Assembly (NCBI GenBank): GCA_030656035.1
Contig: JAUSOK010000198.1
Coordinates: forward strand, 1-32,030
Source of the DNA: Syntrophales bacterium
GTDB lineage: Bacteria > Desulfobacterota > Syntrophia > Syntrophales > Fen-1087
Direction of reading: 5' to 3'
Length of the DNA: 32,030 bases
In this document: positions 23,672-30,950 of the stretch, one piece after another
Layout: each line of letters opens with the position of its first letter
How positions within the stretch are numbered: the stretch's first letter is position 1
Program-made: the position numbers and the translations under genes
Notes under the pieces: model-generated
Database searches by the model: none
What the model was told of the DNA's origin: nothing
Seen by the model: the letters and a program-made list of their open reading frames with translations, nothing else

Positions 23672-24919
23672 TTGATTAACCAGATCATCACGCGAAAGGT
23701 GCGGCAGAAATTTGCCAGGTCGATGCGCTTCGAAGAGGGCGTCGCACCGCGGATTCCGGAGGCGACAGAACCGAAGCCGCGCCTGCTGTATCTGCATATC
23801 CCCTTCTGCGAGAAACTCTGCCCCTATTGTTCCTTCAACCGCATCGTCTTCGATGAATCCCTCTGCCGGGCTTATTTCCGGGCCCTGCGCCTGGAGCTGC
23901 TGCTCTACAAAAAAAGGGGGTTCGCCTTTCAGGGCGTCTATGTCGGCGGCGGCACCCCGACCGTTCTGATCGACGAACTGGAAGACACGCTTGCACTGGC
24001 CCGCGAGTCGTTCCGGATCCGCGAAATATCCGTCGAAACCAACCCGAATCATCTGACCGATGCGAACATCGCCGTCTTGAAACGCGTGGGCGTGAACCGG
24101 CTTTCCGTGGGGATTCAAAGCTTTGACAACGGCCTGCTCAAGGCGATGGACCGCTTCGACAAGTACGGCAGCGGCGAGGCCGTTCGCGACCGGCTCAAGC
24201 AGGTCCTCGGGCAGTTTGATACCTTGAACGCCGATATGATCTTCAATTTTCCATCCCAGCGCATGGATAGCCTCAACCGCGACCTGGACACCCTCATGGA
24301 GATCGGAATAGACCAGATCACGTATTATCCGCTCATGGTTTCGGATTCCACGCGCGAGGTGGTGAGCAAGACCCTGGGGCGGGTGGATTACCGCCAGGAA
24401 GAGCGTTTTTATCACCGGATCGTCGAACGGCTTGTGCCCGCCTACCGGTTCTCCTCGGCCTGGTGTTTCTCTAAAAAGACGGCCATGATCGACGAATATA
24501 TCGTGGATTACGATGAATATGCCGGGCTCGGCAGCGGCTCTATCGGCTATCTGAACGGAACCTGCTACGCCAATACCTTCAACATCAGGCAATACATCGC
24601 CCAGGTCGAGCGCGGCGAGATGCCGCTCATGGCCTCCCGCGATTTCGGCCTCAAGGATCAGATCCGCTATGATTTTCTCATGAAACTCTTCGGGATGAAG
24701 CTGGACATTCCGGCCCTGCAAAAAAAATACGGAGGCCAATTCTTGAAGCATATCTGGGTCGATCTGGTCGCCTTCCGGCTGGCGGGCGCCTTGCGTTACG
24801 ATCCTCCCGATTATTATCTGACCCCCCGGGGTCGATATTACTGGGTCATCATGATGCGGGAATTTTTTATTTCCGTGAACAACTTCCGTGATTTCTGCCG
24901 CGAACAGGGACCTTTATAA
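23672..24919 (+). CDS. HemN-like radical SAM protein
   Basis: A 415-residue protein of the oxygen-independent coproporphyrinogen III oxidase-like radical SAM family. LLYLHIPFCEKLCPYCSFN has the three cluster cysteines Cys46, Cys50 and Cys53. GVYVGGGTPTVL, SVETNPNHLT and VNRLSVGIQSFDNGLLKAM follow in the order usual for HemN/HutW relatives. The C-terminal part, LGSGSIGYLNGTCYANTFNI, corresponds to the HemN C-domain. True coproporphyrinogen oxidase activity is not assured; many such proteins are heme chaperones or methyltransferases. The frame is open back to 23480, but the preceding 64 codons look non-coding; GGGGGG six bases before the TTG at 23672 argues for that start. The phosphoesterase gene begins four bases after the stop. 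Confidence 0.85.
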   Translation: MINQIITRKVRQKFARSMRFEEGVAPRIPEATEPKPRLLYLHIPFCEKLCPYCSFNRIVFDESLCRAYFRALRLELLLYKKRGFAFQGVYVGGGTPTVLIDELEDTLALARESFRIREISVETNPNHLTDANIAVLKRVGVNRLSVGIQSFDNGLLKAMDRFDKYGSGEAVRDRLKQVLGQFDTLNADMIFNFPSQRMDSLNRDLDTLMEIGIDQITYYPLMVSDSTREVVSKTLGRVDYRQEERFYHRIVERLVPAYRFSSAWCFSKKTAMIDEYIVDYDEYAGLGSGSIGYLNGTCYANTFNIRQYIAQVERGEMPLMASRDFGLKDQIRYDFLMKLFGMKLDIPALQKKYGGQFLKHIWVDLVAFRLAGALRYDPPDYYLTPRGRYYWVIMMREFFISVNNFRDFCREQGPL

Positions 24920-24923
24920 AGTT

Positions 24924-25565
24924 ATGGACCGGATCTACGCCATCGGGGACATTCACGGCTGTGCAACCAGGCTGGAAGCGCTGATCGCCCGTCTGGACAT
25001 CGACGCGCGGCACGACCGGCTGATCTTCATCGGAGATTATATCGACCGGGGTCCCGATCCCAGGGGGGTGGTCGATGCGATCCTTGACCTCAGGGAGAGG
25101 CTGGATCACGTCATTTGCCTGCTCGGAAATCATGAGCAGATGTTTCTCAATTACTATCTGCATGATCGTGACCTGGAGCTGATCCTGGACAATGGCGGGT
25201 CCGGCACGCTTGCGTCCTACGGGCTTCAACGGTCGAGACATGATCCATCCTTCCGGATACCGGAGCAACATCTGCGATTCTATCAGTCGCTGTTGCCCTA
25301 TTTTGAGACGGCCGATTATATTTTCGTTCATGCCGGGCTCAGATCGGGCATCCCGCTGCCGGAGCAGGATCTGGAGGATCTGCTCTGGATCCGCTTTGAG
25401 TTTATCCGCTCGACCCATGATTTCGGTAAAAGGGTGGTTTTCGGGCATACGCCGTTTTCGGTTCCGCTGGTGGAATTCAACAAGATCGGCATTGACACGG
25501 GCGCTGTCTATGGCGGGCCGTTGACCTGCCTGGAGCTGCCGGCCATGATTTTTCATCAGGTTTAA
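24924..25565 (+). CDS. PPP-family metallophosphoesterase
   Basis: A 213-residue phosphoesterase of the serine/threonine protein phosphatase / ApaH group. The metal-binding signatures appear in order: GDIHG (Asp9, His11), GDYIDRGP (Asp38, Arg42), GNHEQ (Asn69, His70, Glu71), FVHAGLRSG and FGHTPF. Such enzymes remove phosphate from proteins or cleave diadenosine polyphosphates; length and motifs resemble bacterial PrpA/PrpB-type phosphatases. It overlaps nothing but starts four bases after the HemN-like gene, so the two are probably cotranscribed. ATG at 24924 fits the MDRIYAIGDIHG family start. Confidence 0.9.
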   Translation: MDRIYAIGDIHGCATRLEALIARLDIDARHDRLIFIGDYIDRGPDPRGVVDAILDLRERLDHVICLLGNHEQMFLNYYLHDRDLELILDNGGSGTLASYGLQRSRHDPSFRIPEQHLRFYQSLLPYFETADYIFVHAGLRSGIPLPEQDLEDLLWIRFEFIRSTHDFGKRVVFGHTPFSVPLVEFNKIGIDTGAVYGGPLTCLELPAMIFHQV

Positions 25566-25586
25566 AAAAGGGCGGGAAACCCCTGA

Positions 25587-26327
25587 CTATCCGGAATCGG
25601 CGGCGATGTGCTTGCCGGCAGTGGAGCGGATGACCTCCTCGATCTGCCGATACTGCAGGAGGGCCTGCATTGTCATGAGGGTCGGATAGACCATCTCAAA
25701 GCGGTTTTCCCGGTAGCGGCGCAGGGCTTCCTGCGGCGTGATCCAGAGGTTGTCGGTCAATTCGATGCCGTCGTGACGCGCCTCCTGCCCGGCCGGCGCC
25801 TCGACGACAAAGAACCGGACATCATAGCGGATGGGAAAAAACCCGGGCGTGATCCAGTGGGAAAAATAATGCAGCCGCTCCGCCGCGAGCGTCAGCGCCT
25901 CTTTTTGCAGGATTTCCCCGAAGGTCAGCTTTTCCTGCAGTAGGAGTGACCGGTAGCGCTCATAACGCCCGGCGTCGTCATGGTCGAAGGACAGTAACCG
26001 GCCGTCCGCCCCGTAGGCCAGCAGCAGGCCGACTTCTTCGAAGGTTTCCCGGATGCCCGCCACCCATGTGCCCAGGGCCATCGCAGGCGTGGGGATGCCC
26101 TTCAGGGCGGCAAAGGCCCCGGACGGTTCGATACCCCGGCAGCGCGCCACCATCTCCGGCGAGCAGTCATCCTCATCCAGGGCGCCGCCGGGAAAGACAT
26201 AGGAGCCCGGAACGAACTTGCTTTCCTTGCTTCTGAGGACCATGAGGACTTCGAAACCATCGGCTGGCTGTTCGCTCCTGCGGTGCAGGAGAATGACTGT
26301 GGCCGCCTCTTTCGGTCTGTCAAACAT
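25587..26327 (-). CDS. Nudix hydrolase
   Basis: A 246-residue Nudix hydrolase. GSYVFPGGALDEDD starts the fold, and the Nudix helix is present as GIRETFEEVGLLLAYG (RETFEEVG at residues 93-100). The long insertion between the Gly-rich strand and the Nudix helix is typical of the NUDT19/NUDT7-like group, some of which hydrolyse CoA or acyl-CoA. The substrate is not determined. It is convergent with the phosphoesterase gene (21 bases apart) and stands alone; no clear promoter is seen. Confidence 0.88.
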   Translation of the reverse strand: MFDRPKEAATVILLHRRSEQPADGFEVLMVLRSKESKFVPGSYVFPGGALDEDDCSPEMVARCRGIEPSGAFAALKGIPTPAMALGTWVAGIRETFEEVGLLLAYGADGRLLSFDHDDAGRYERYRSLLLQEKLTFGEILQKEALTLAAERLHYFSHWITPGFFPIRYDVRFFVVEAPAGQEARHDGIELTDNLWITPQEALRRYRENRFEMVYPTLMTMQALLQYRQIEEVIRSTAGKHIAADSG

Positions 26328-26606
26328 TTTTTATTGCTCCTGAGAGCAATGTACTTTATCACTGATGATAATGCAAGCGGCGCCGATACCTTTGAAAAAT
26401 GGATAACGCCACACGAATCACAATCATTGATATTATTTCCAAAATATGTAATTTGATCATATGGTTCTATAAGGGGCCGGGGCCAACGGATGTATGTTTA
26501 AAATTATGTGGCACCGCCACGAAACCAGGCGGATAACGGAGAAACAAACATCAACCTGTAGATCAGGAAAAACCGGTCTACTCAACTCAATTCAGGAGGA
26601 AAAATT
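26328..26606. other. Leader region of the decarboxylase-like gene
   Basis: A 279-base, A+T-rich spacer between divergent genes. It contains GTGGC-ACC-GCCAC, a 5-bp hairpin at 26508-26520, and a tandem GGGGCC pair near 26474. TTGATA near 26426 has no convincing -10. No coding is seen. Confidence 0.4.
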
Positions 26607-27881
26607 ATGAATCGTCGAGAGTTTATCAACCTTGCGGGCGCTCTGGCAGTTGGAGTGGCAGGAGCCGATACGCTGAAAGACCTGATGATCAAGGGGCCAT
26701 CGGGGATAATGGTCGGCGACGCCTTTGCAGGCCCTCTTCCCATGAATCGCTTAAACGCCTTTGCCAAAGAAGTGATCAAACGAAAGCACTATGCTGTGGG
26801 TTATCCCATCAATCAGAACCTCAACATGAAAGACTTTTATAAGTGGTTCGTTGACTCCGGGCTGTGCAATGTTTCGATGAACAACGTTGGCAACCCTCGA
26901 AAAGAAAGCGCCCTGATGAACAGCCACGCCTTCGAGAATGAAGTCATCGAATATTTCGCACCATTATTCGGCTTCAAGACCGGAGAGGCTTGGGGCATAG
27001 TGACCCACAGCGGAACTGACGGCAATATGCACGGCATGTATTTCGGGGTCAAATACCTCCAGGCGAAGACGAAGCAGTTGCCCATTGTCTATGTATCCGA
27101 CCAGGCTCATTACTCCATCAAGAAATTGGCTGATTTGCAAAACCTCGAACTGAGGATCATCCCGGCCGTTCCTATGGGGCAAATGGATGTATCCGCCTTT
27201 GAAAAGGCGATCGACCCGACAAAGCCTGCGCTGGTGGTCATTGCCATCGGAACTACGTTCAAAGGGGCTATTGACGATCATCCCGCCATTGCCGCCGCTC
27301 TTCGCAGGGCGAATCCGCCCGCCGTTTACACGATGCTTGATGCGGCGCTCTTTGGCGGCTACATACCATTTTCTCCATTCAAGGACGTCGTCAACAGGCA
27401 GAAACTTGCTTTTGACGCCATTGCCGTCAGCGGACATAAATTCTTTGGGTTTGATGAGCCGCTGGGCCTTTTCATCACAACAAACGAGGTGTTCAACAGC
27501 CAAAACCCGTTTCGGGTAGCCTATCTGAACGATGCCGTTCCGACCATTACCTGCTCCCGTTCGGCGTTGGGGGCCTTGAAGTTCTGGTGGCAAATGACCC
27601 GAAACGGCGAGAAAGAATATGCGAAACAAGCCGCATACATTCTTGAAACCGCGCAGTATCAAAAGGACAAGCTTGACGAAATGAAATATCCTGCGTGGCT
27701 GAACCCCATGTCGAACACGGTCTTTTTCAAGCGGCCCGGCGATTGGATTATGAAAAAGTGGGACCTTGCGCCGGACCATGATGACAGGCTATGCGGCGAT
27801 CTGGCCCATGAAATCCTGATGCAGCACGAAAGCAGAAAGACCGTTGACGAATTCATCGCCGATCTCAAGAAAGACGTTTAA
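26607..27881 (+). CDS. Tat-signal PLP-dependent decarboxylase, histidine-decarboxylase-like
   Basis: A 424-residue group II PLP decarboxylase close to the bacterial histidine decarboxylase type. Landmarks are GYPINQNLN, AFENEVIEYFAPLFGF, GTDGNMHGMYFG, DQAHYSIKKLA (His168), IGTTFKGAIDDHPAI, LDAALFGGYIPF (Asp245, which pairs with the PLP ring) and VSGHKFFG (Lys278, Schiff base). It is unusual in starting with a twin-arginine signal: NRREFINLAGALAVG, then an AFA cleavage site before Gly42. PLP enzymes are normally cytoplasmic, but Tat exports folded, cofactor-loaded proteins, so periplasmic action is a credible inference. A strong AGGAGG ribosome site precedes ATG. The FAD enzyme gene follows 21 bases downstream. 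The amino-acid substrate is not proven. Confidence 0.85.
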   Translation: MNRREFINLAGALAVGVAGADTLKDLMIKGPSGIMVGDAFAGPLPMNRLNAFAKEVIKRKHYAVGYPINQNLNMKDFYKWFVDSGLCNVSMNNVGNPRKESALMNSHAFENEVIEYFAPLFGFKTGEAWGIVTHSGTDGNMHGMYFGVKYLQAKTKQLPIVYVSDQAHYSIKKLADLQNLELRIIPAVPMGQMDVSAFEKAIDPTKPALVVIAIGTTFKGAIDDHPAIAAALRRANPPAVYTMLDAALFGGYIPFSPFKDVVNRQKLAFDAIAVSGHKFFGFDEPLGLFITTNEVFNSQNPFRVAYLNDAVPTITCSRSALGALKFWWQMTRNGEKEYAKQAAYILETAQYQKDKLDEMKYPAWLNPMSNTVFFKRPGDWIMKKWDLAPDHDDRLCGDLAHEILMQHESRKTVDEFIADLKKDV

Positions 27882-27902
27882 AAGCGGACTCGGACATTCT
27901 TT

Positions 27903-29192
27903 ATGGCGGATGCAATCATCATCGGAGCGGGTTATGCCGGAATGAGCGCCGCAGCCCTGCTGGCGAGCGCGGGCCGGAAAGTCATCGTCCTTGAAGCGTC
28001 AGACGCCATCGGCGGCAGGGCTCGCTCATACACGGACGAGGCAGGCTATGTCCGGGAATACGGCGCCCATTCCCACAGGCTCTCAAACAAGGGCATCGCA
28101 AACGATGTCTTCAGAAGGCTGGGCGATGCAATCGATTTCCTGCCCGAGGCCAAGGACGCAAAGCTCATATTCAGGGGCAGGCTCTGGGAGAGACCCGCAG
28201 GCCCGGCAGGGTTTTTGAAAACGTCCATGCTCTCCGTCGGAGCAAGGCTGGCGCTTCTCGTTCTGCTGATAAGGATTAAAAAGGCCGATCCCGGCAAGTG
28301 GTATGATAAAACCCTGCATGATTTTTATAACGCATCGTTTCAGAATCCCGAGGTCGAGGCATTCCTGCCGTTTCTCGGCATGACCATCATGTGCCCGTCG
28401 CCTGATAAAGCCAGTGCAGGCGAGGTCATTGAATTCCTGCAGCGGGTCTTTAAGGCCGGAGTCGGCGTCGGTGAGCCCAGAGGCGGTTCCGCCCAGTTAT
28501 TCTCAAAGCTCAAAAAGCACATCGACCCAAACGGCGAAATCCATCTCCAGGAAAAGGCCGAAGAGATCATGACTGAAAACGCCTCTGTGACGGGCGTTAA
28601 AACAGACAAGGCAATGTACAGAGCCAAAACCGTCATCTTTGCCGCGAGGCTGCCCCTCTTGCCGGACCTGATTGACAACCGGCAACTGCCAAAGGCCACG
28701 CTCGATTATGCAAAGAATATCGAGAACAGCTCCGCCCTGACCATCGACTTCATTACAGACAGGCCCGTTACAAACATACGCGCCGGCATACTCGGCGTTG
28801 ATATCCCAATATGGGCGCGCTTCCAGTCGAATGCCGATGATTCCTTCACGCCTCCCGGCAAATATCTTTCGACATGGGGTATCATGCTCCCCTGGCACTT
28901 TGACGGCGATCAGATGACCGTCGCGGAGACGGAAAAGAGGCTGAAAGCAACCATCTCGGCTATTTTCCCGGATTTTATGCCCAGGGTCGTCAAGGAAAGA
29001 AAGGTCGTTGTGCCCGTCATGAACGGCAATGTCCTGACGCCGGCCCAGTCAAAGCCCCACAGACCTGACATCGAATGCCCCACCATCAAAGGACTTTATT
29101 TGATCGGCGACACCGTCCGGGGCGACGGCTGCTCCGGCGACATCAGCTTTTCCTCAGCCATGAAAGCGGCAGACAAGATACTGGGGGCATAG
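27903..29192 (+). CDS. FAD-dependent amine-oxidase/phytoene-desaturase-like protein
   Basis: A 429-residue flavoprotein. FAD binding is shown by IIIGAGYAGMSAAALLASAG and VIVLEASDAIGGRARS at the N-terminus and GLYLIGDTVRGDGCSGDIS near the end. The middle (REYGAHSHRLSNKG, GGSAQLFSKL) follows the amine oxidase / phytoene desaturase fold. It has no signal peptide, whereas its upstream partner has a Tat signal. I infer that it oxidises the amine made by the decarboxylase, or a related substrate; a different hydrophobic substrate is possible. It starts 21 bases after the decarboxylase gene, so they form an operon. A palindromic element follows 18 bases after the stop. Confidence 0.82.
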   Translation: MADAIIIGAGYAGMSAAALLASAGRKVIVLEASDAIGGRARSYTDEAGYVREYGAHSHRLSNKGIANDVFRRLGDAIDFLPEAKDAKLIFRGRLWERPAGPAGFLKTSMLSVGARLALLVLLIRIKKADPGKWYDKTLHDFYNASFQNPEVEAFLPFLGMTIMCPSPDKASAGEVIEFLQRVFKAGVGVGEPRGGSAQLFSKLKKHIDPNGEIHLQEKAEEIMTENASVTGVKTDKAMYRAKTVIFAARLPLLPDLIDNRQLPKATLDYAKNIENSSALTIDFITDRPVTNIRAGILGVDIPIWARFQSNADDSFTPPGKYLSTWGIMLPWHFDGDQMTVAETEKRLKATISAIFPDFMPRVVKERKVVVPVMNGNVLTPAQSKPHRPDIECPTIKGLYLIGDTVRGDGCSGDISFSSAMKAADKILGA

Positions 29193-29210
29193 AGAGGCGG
29201 AGCCATGTTT

Positions 29211-29359
29211 TACGAACTTCGCTTTTACCCCTTATAACCATAACATCCGAAATGATGTAGATATATATATCATTTCGTAATCATGCAATATTTTCCTTTG
29301 AATAGAAAATAACCCGTGTTATGGTGATATCTAAATAATCGGAAAAAGCGAAGTTCGTA
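29211..29359. repeat. 149-bp element with perfect 16-bp inverted ends
   Basis: TACGAACTTCGCTTTT at 29211-29226 and its exact reverse complement at 29344-29359 bound the element. Nested inside are ACCATAAC/GTTATGGT (29237-29244 with 29318-29325) and CGAAATGAT/ATCATTTCG (29248-29256 with 29269-29277). There is no coding. It looks like a MITE or a palindromic mobile repeat, and it may also terminate the preceding operon. The 366-base gap up to the restriction gene holds this element and the attC-like structure next to it. Confidence 0.75.
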
Positions 29360-29390
29360 TATTATTTGTACGGCCGCGCTGCGCGCGAAG

Positions 29391-29489
29391 GCAACAAATC
29401 GCTGAAGGCTGAAGACGGTCGGCATTTCGCATGCACAAGAAGCTGCGCTTCCCGCATGCTCGTGCCGCCGCTTAGCTCCGCCGTTAGAT
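29391..29489 (+). other. attC-like imperfect palindrome A
   Basis: A 99-base imperfect stem. AAC (29393-29395) and GTTAGAT (29483-29489, matching the GTTRRRY core) are the outer boxes. CTGAAGGC (29402-29409) and GCCGCTTAG (29467-29475) resemble attC L boxes. Inner pairing of CGGCA/TGCCG and GCATGC/GCATGC closes the stem, with a small GAAGC/GCTTC hairpin on top. The left core is degenerate. This is a structural resemblance only; no integrase gene is in the window. Confidence 0.4.
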
Positions 29490-29558
29490 TCAGAATTTGC
29501 GGTTAACTCATTTCGTTAAGCAGTTTGCATTTTCTTGAATAAACTGGTATCAAAACAC

Positions 29559-30149
29559 ATGACTATAAATTTTTTACCTCAATTCATCCGCGATAATTAT
29601 GAAATCCACGAATGGAGACACGCCTGTGCTATCCTTAAGGAGGATTTCCATTCTGAATTTGAAGATATATGCGATGTCCTCAACAGATTTCGACTTTTAA
29701 AGAGCCATATCGCCATCGGAGGTGGTCGAAAATCAAAAGTTGCAGAATGGATTGATGGAGAATTATATCGAAAAGGTTGGAGGGAAACAAGCTTTGATAC
29801 GAAAATCACCGTTGACGGACGGGATATGGAATCTCCGACGCATGCTGTTGATTGTTATAAAAATCGCGTTGCCCTTGAAATAGAATGGAACAATAAAGAC
29901 CCTTTTTTTGATAGAGATCTCAACAATTTCAGACTTCTTTTCGATCTAAGGGTCATTTCTGTCGGCGTGATCATAACAAGATGTGACGACCTTCAGGAAA
30001 TATTTGATTCATTGGGTAGAGGCAAATCTTACGGTTCTTCAACTACTCACTTGTCAAAACTATTGCCTCGTGTTCAAGGTGGCGGCGGAGCCGGCTGTCC
30101 GCTTCTTGTTTTTGGCATCAGGAGGTCTTTATATGTCGAGGATATTTAA
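29559..30149 (+). CDS. BglII-family restriction endonuclease
   Basis: A 196-residue protein resembling the BglII/BstYI restriction endonuclease family. The active-site strand HAVDCYKNRVALEIEWNN gives Asp98, Glu107 and Glu109, the D-x8-E-x-(Q/E) pattern of BglII. EWNNKDPFFDRDLNNFR and FDLRVISVGVIITR are also typical. The cleavage site is inferred to be AGATCT or RGATCY; this is not proven. It overlaps the methyltransferase gene by 17 bases, forming a type II restriction-modification unit. An upstream in-frame TTG at 29535 is an alternative start. The codon use is A+T-rich, unlike the host genes, which indicates horizontal transfer. Confidence 0.85.
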   Translation: MTINFLPQFIRDNYEIHEWRHACAILKEDFHSEFEDICDVLNRFRLLKSHIAIGGGRKSKVAEWIDGELYRKGWRETSFDTKITVDGRDMESPTHAVDCYKNRVALEIEWNNKDPFFDRDLNNFRLLFDLRVISVGVIITRCDDLQEIFDSLGRGKSYGSSTTHLSKLLPRVQGGGGAGCPLLVFGIRRSLYVEDI

Positions 30150-30819
30150 TATTCCGCAACGTTCAGCGGCCGAAGATCTTTCAAATAAAGTGCAATCCCC
30201 TTTTTCAACAATCCTCGCTGATCCTCCTTGGAGATTTTTGAACAGAACAGGGAAGATGGCACCTGAACATCAACGGCTACTGAGATACCCGACAATGACG
30301 CTGGAAGAAATTCTCGAGCTTCCCGTCGGTCGTCTTTCTGCCGCCAATTCACATTTGTATCTGTGGATCCCGAATGCGCTTATTGCTGAAGGATTGGAGG
30401 TTATGAAAAGATGGGGGTTTACGTATAAATCAAATCTAGTCTGGTACAAAATCAGAAAAGACAACGGACCAGACGGACGCGGCGTTGGTTTTTATTTTAG
30501 AAATGTAACGGAACTTGTCTTGTTCGGCGTGAGAGGAAATATGAGAACTCTGTCACCGGGAAGGAGGCAGGTTAATTTATTTACGAGTCGGAAAAGAGAA
30601 CATTCTCGAAAACCAGAAGAATTATATGATATTATAGAGGAATGTTCCCCTGGACCCTATCTTGAGCTATTTGCGCGGCATCCCCGTCGTGGCTGGTATC
30701 AATGGGGAAACGAGGATGTTGAAGACAGATCATCATACTCCGTACCTGAAAAATTAGAGCAAAAGCAATTATCTTTACTCGAAAAATCTCATAAAAAATA
30801 CTCAATTTCTCCAAGATAG
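30133..30819 (+). CDS. MT-A70-type DNA adenine methyltransferase
   Basis: A 228-residue methyltransferase of the MT-A70 family, which includes N6-adenine DNA methyltransferases. The catalytic motif DPPW is at residues 30-33 (ILADPPWRF). LYLWIPNALIAEGLEVMKRWGF, FYFRNVTELVLFGVRG and SRKPEELYDIIEECSPGPYLELFAR are the other family landmarks. As partner of the BglII-like endonuclease it should methylate the adenine of that recognition site. AGGAGG precedes ATG, inside the end of the endonuclease gene. An AGATCT lies within its own 5' region (30174-30179). M.BglII itself is a cytosine-N4 enzyme as I recall, so the pairing with MT-A70 is notable. Confidence 0.87.
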   Translation: MSRIFNIPQRSAAEDLSNKVQSPFSTILADPPWRFLNRTGKMAPEHQRLLRYPTMTLEEILELPVGRLSAANSHLYLWIPNALIAEGLEVMKRWGFTYKSNLVWYKIRKDNGPDGRGVGFYFRNVTELVLFGVRGNMRTLSPGRRQVNLFTSRKREHSRKPEELYDIIEECSPGPYLELFARHPRRGWYQWGNEDVEDRSSYSVPEKLEQKQLSLLEKSHKKYSISPR

Positions 30820-30839
30820 AAATACCCTGTGTGACCGAA

Positions 30840-30890
30840 CAACCAGTCAATCCAGCGGATCGGCTGCGCATTCCGCTGATTTTTCCGTTG
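30840..30890 (+). other. attC-like imperfect palindrome B
   Basis: CAAC (30840-30843) pairs with GTTG (30887-30890). Then come five unpaired bases on each side, AATC/GATT pairs, one extra base at C30853, then AGCGGA/TCCGCT and a 12-base loop. Outer R-like boxes, a symmetric unpaired spacer, an inner L-like stem and one extrahelical base are the features used to recognise integron attC sites. The outer core does not match the full consensus. Confidence 0.4.
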
Positions 30891-30917
30891 CCGCCGCGCC
30901 ACGCGCGACGGCAACGG
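30885..30917. repeat. GC-rich 9-bp palindrome, related copy near 29.37 kb
   Basis: CCGTTGCCG (30885-30893) and CGGCAACGG (30909-30917) pair perfectly, with an inner CGCG/CGCG. A degenerate relative (GGCCGCGC...GCGCGA.GGCAAC) lies at 29372-29395, just ahead of palindrome A. The shared sequence suggests a repeated element in the spacers of this accessory region. Confidence 0.5.
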
Positions 30918-30950
30918 AGGATCATTTGAAGCGAAGGGCTTTCTTCGGGA

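Noticed and set aside
26509-26514. TGGCAC resembling a sigma54 -24 box
   Set aside because: The following -12 element is absent at the required spacing.
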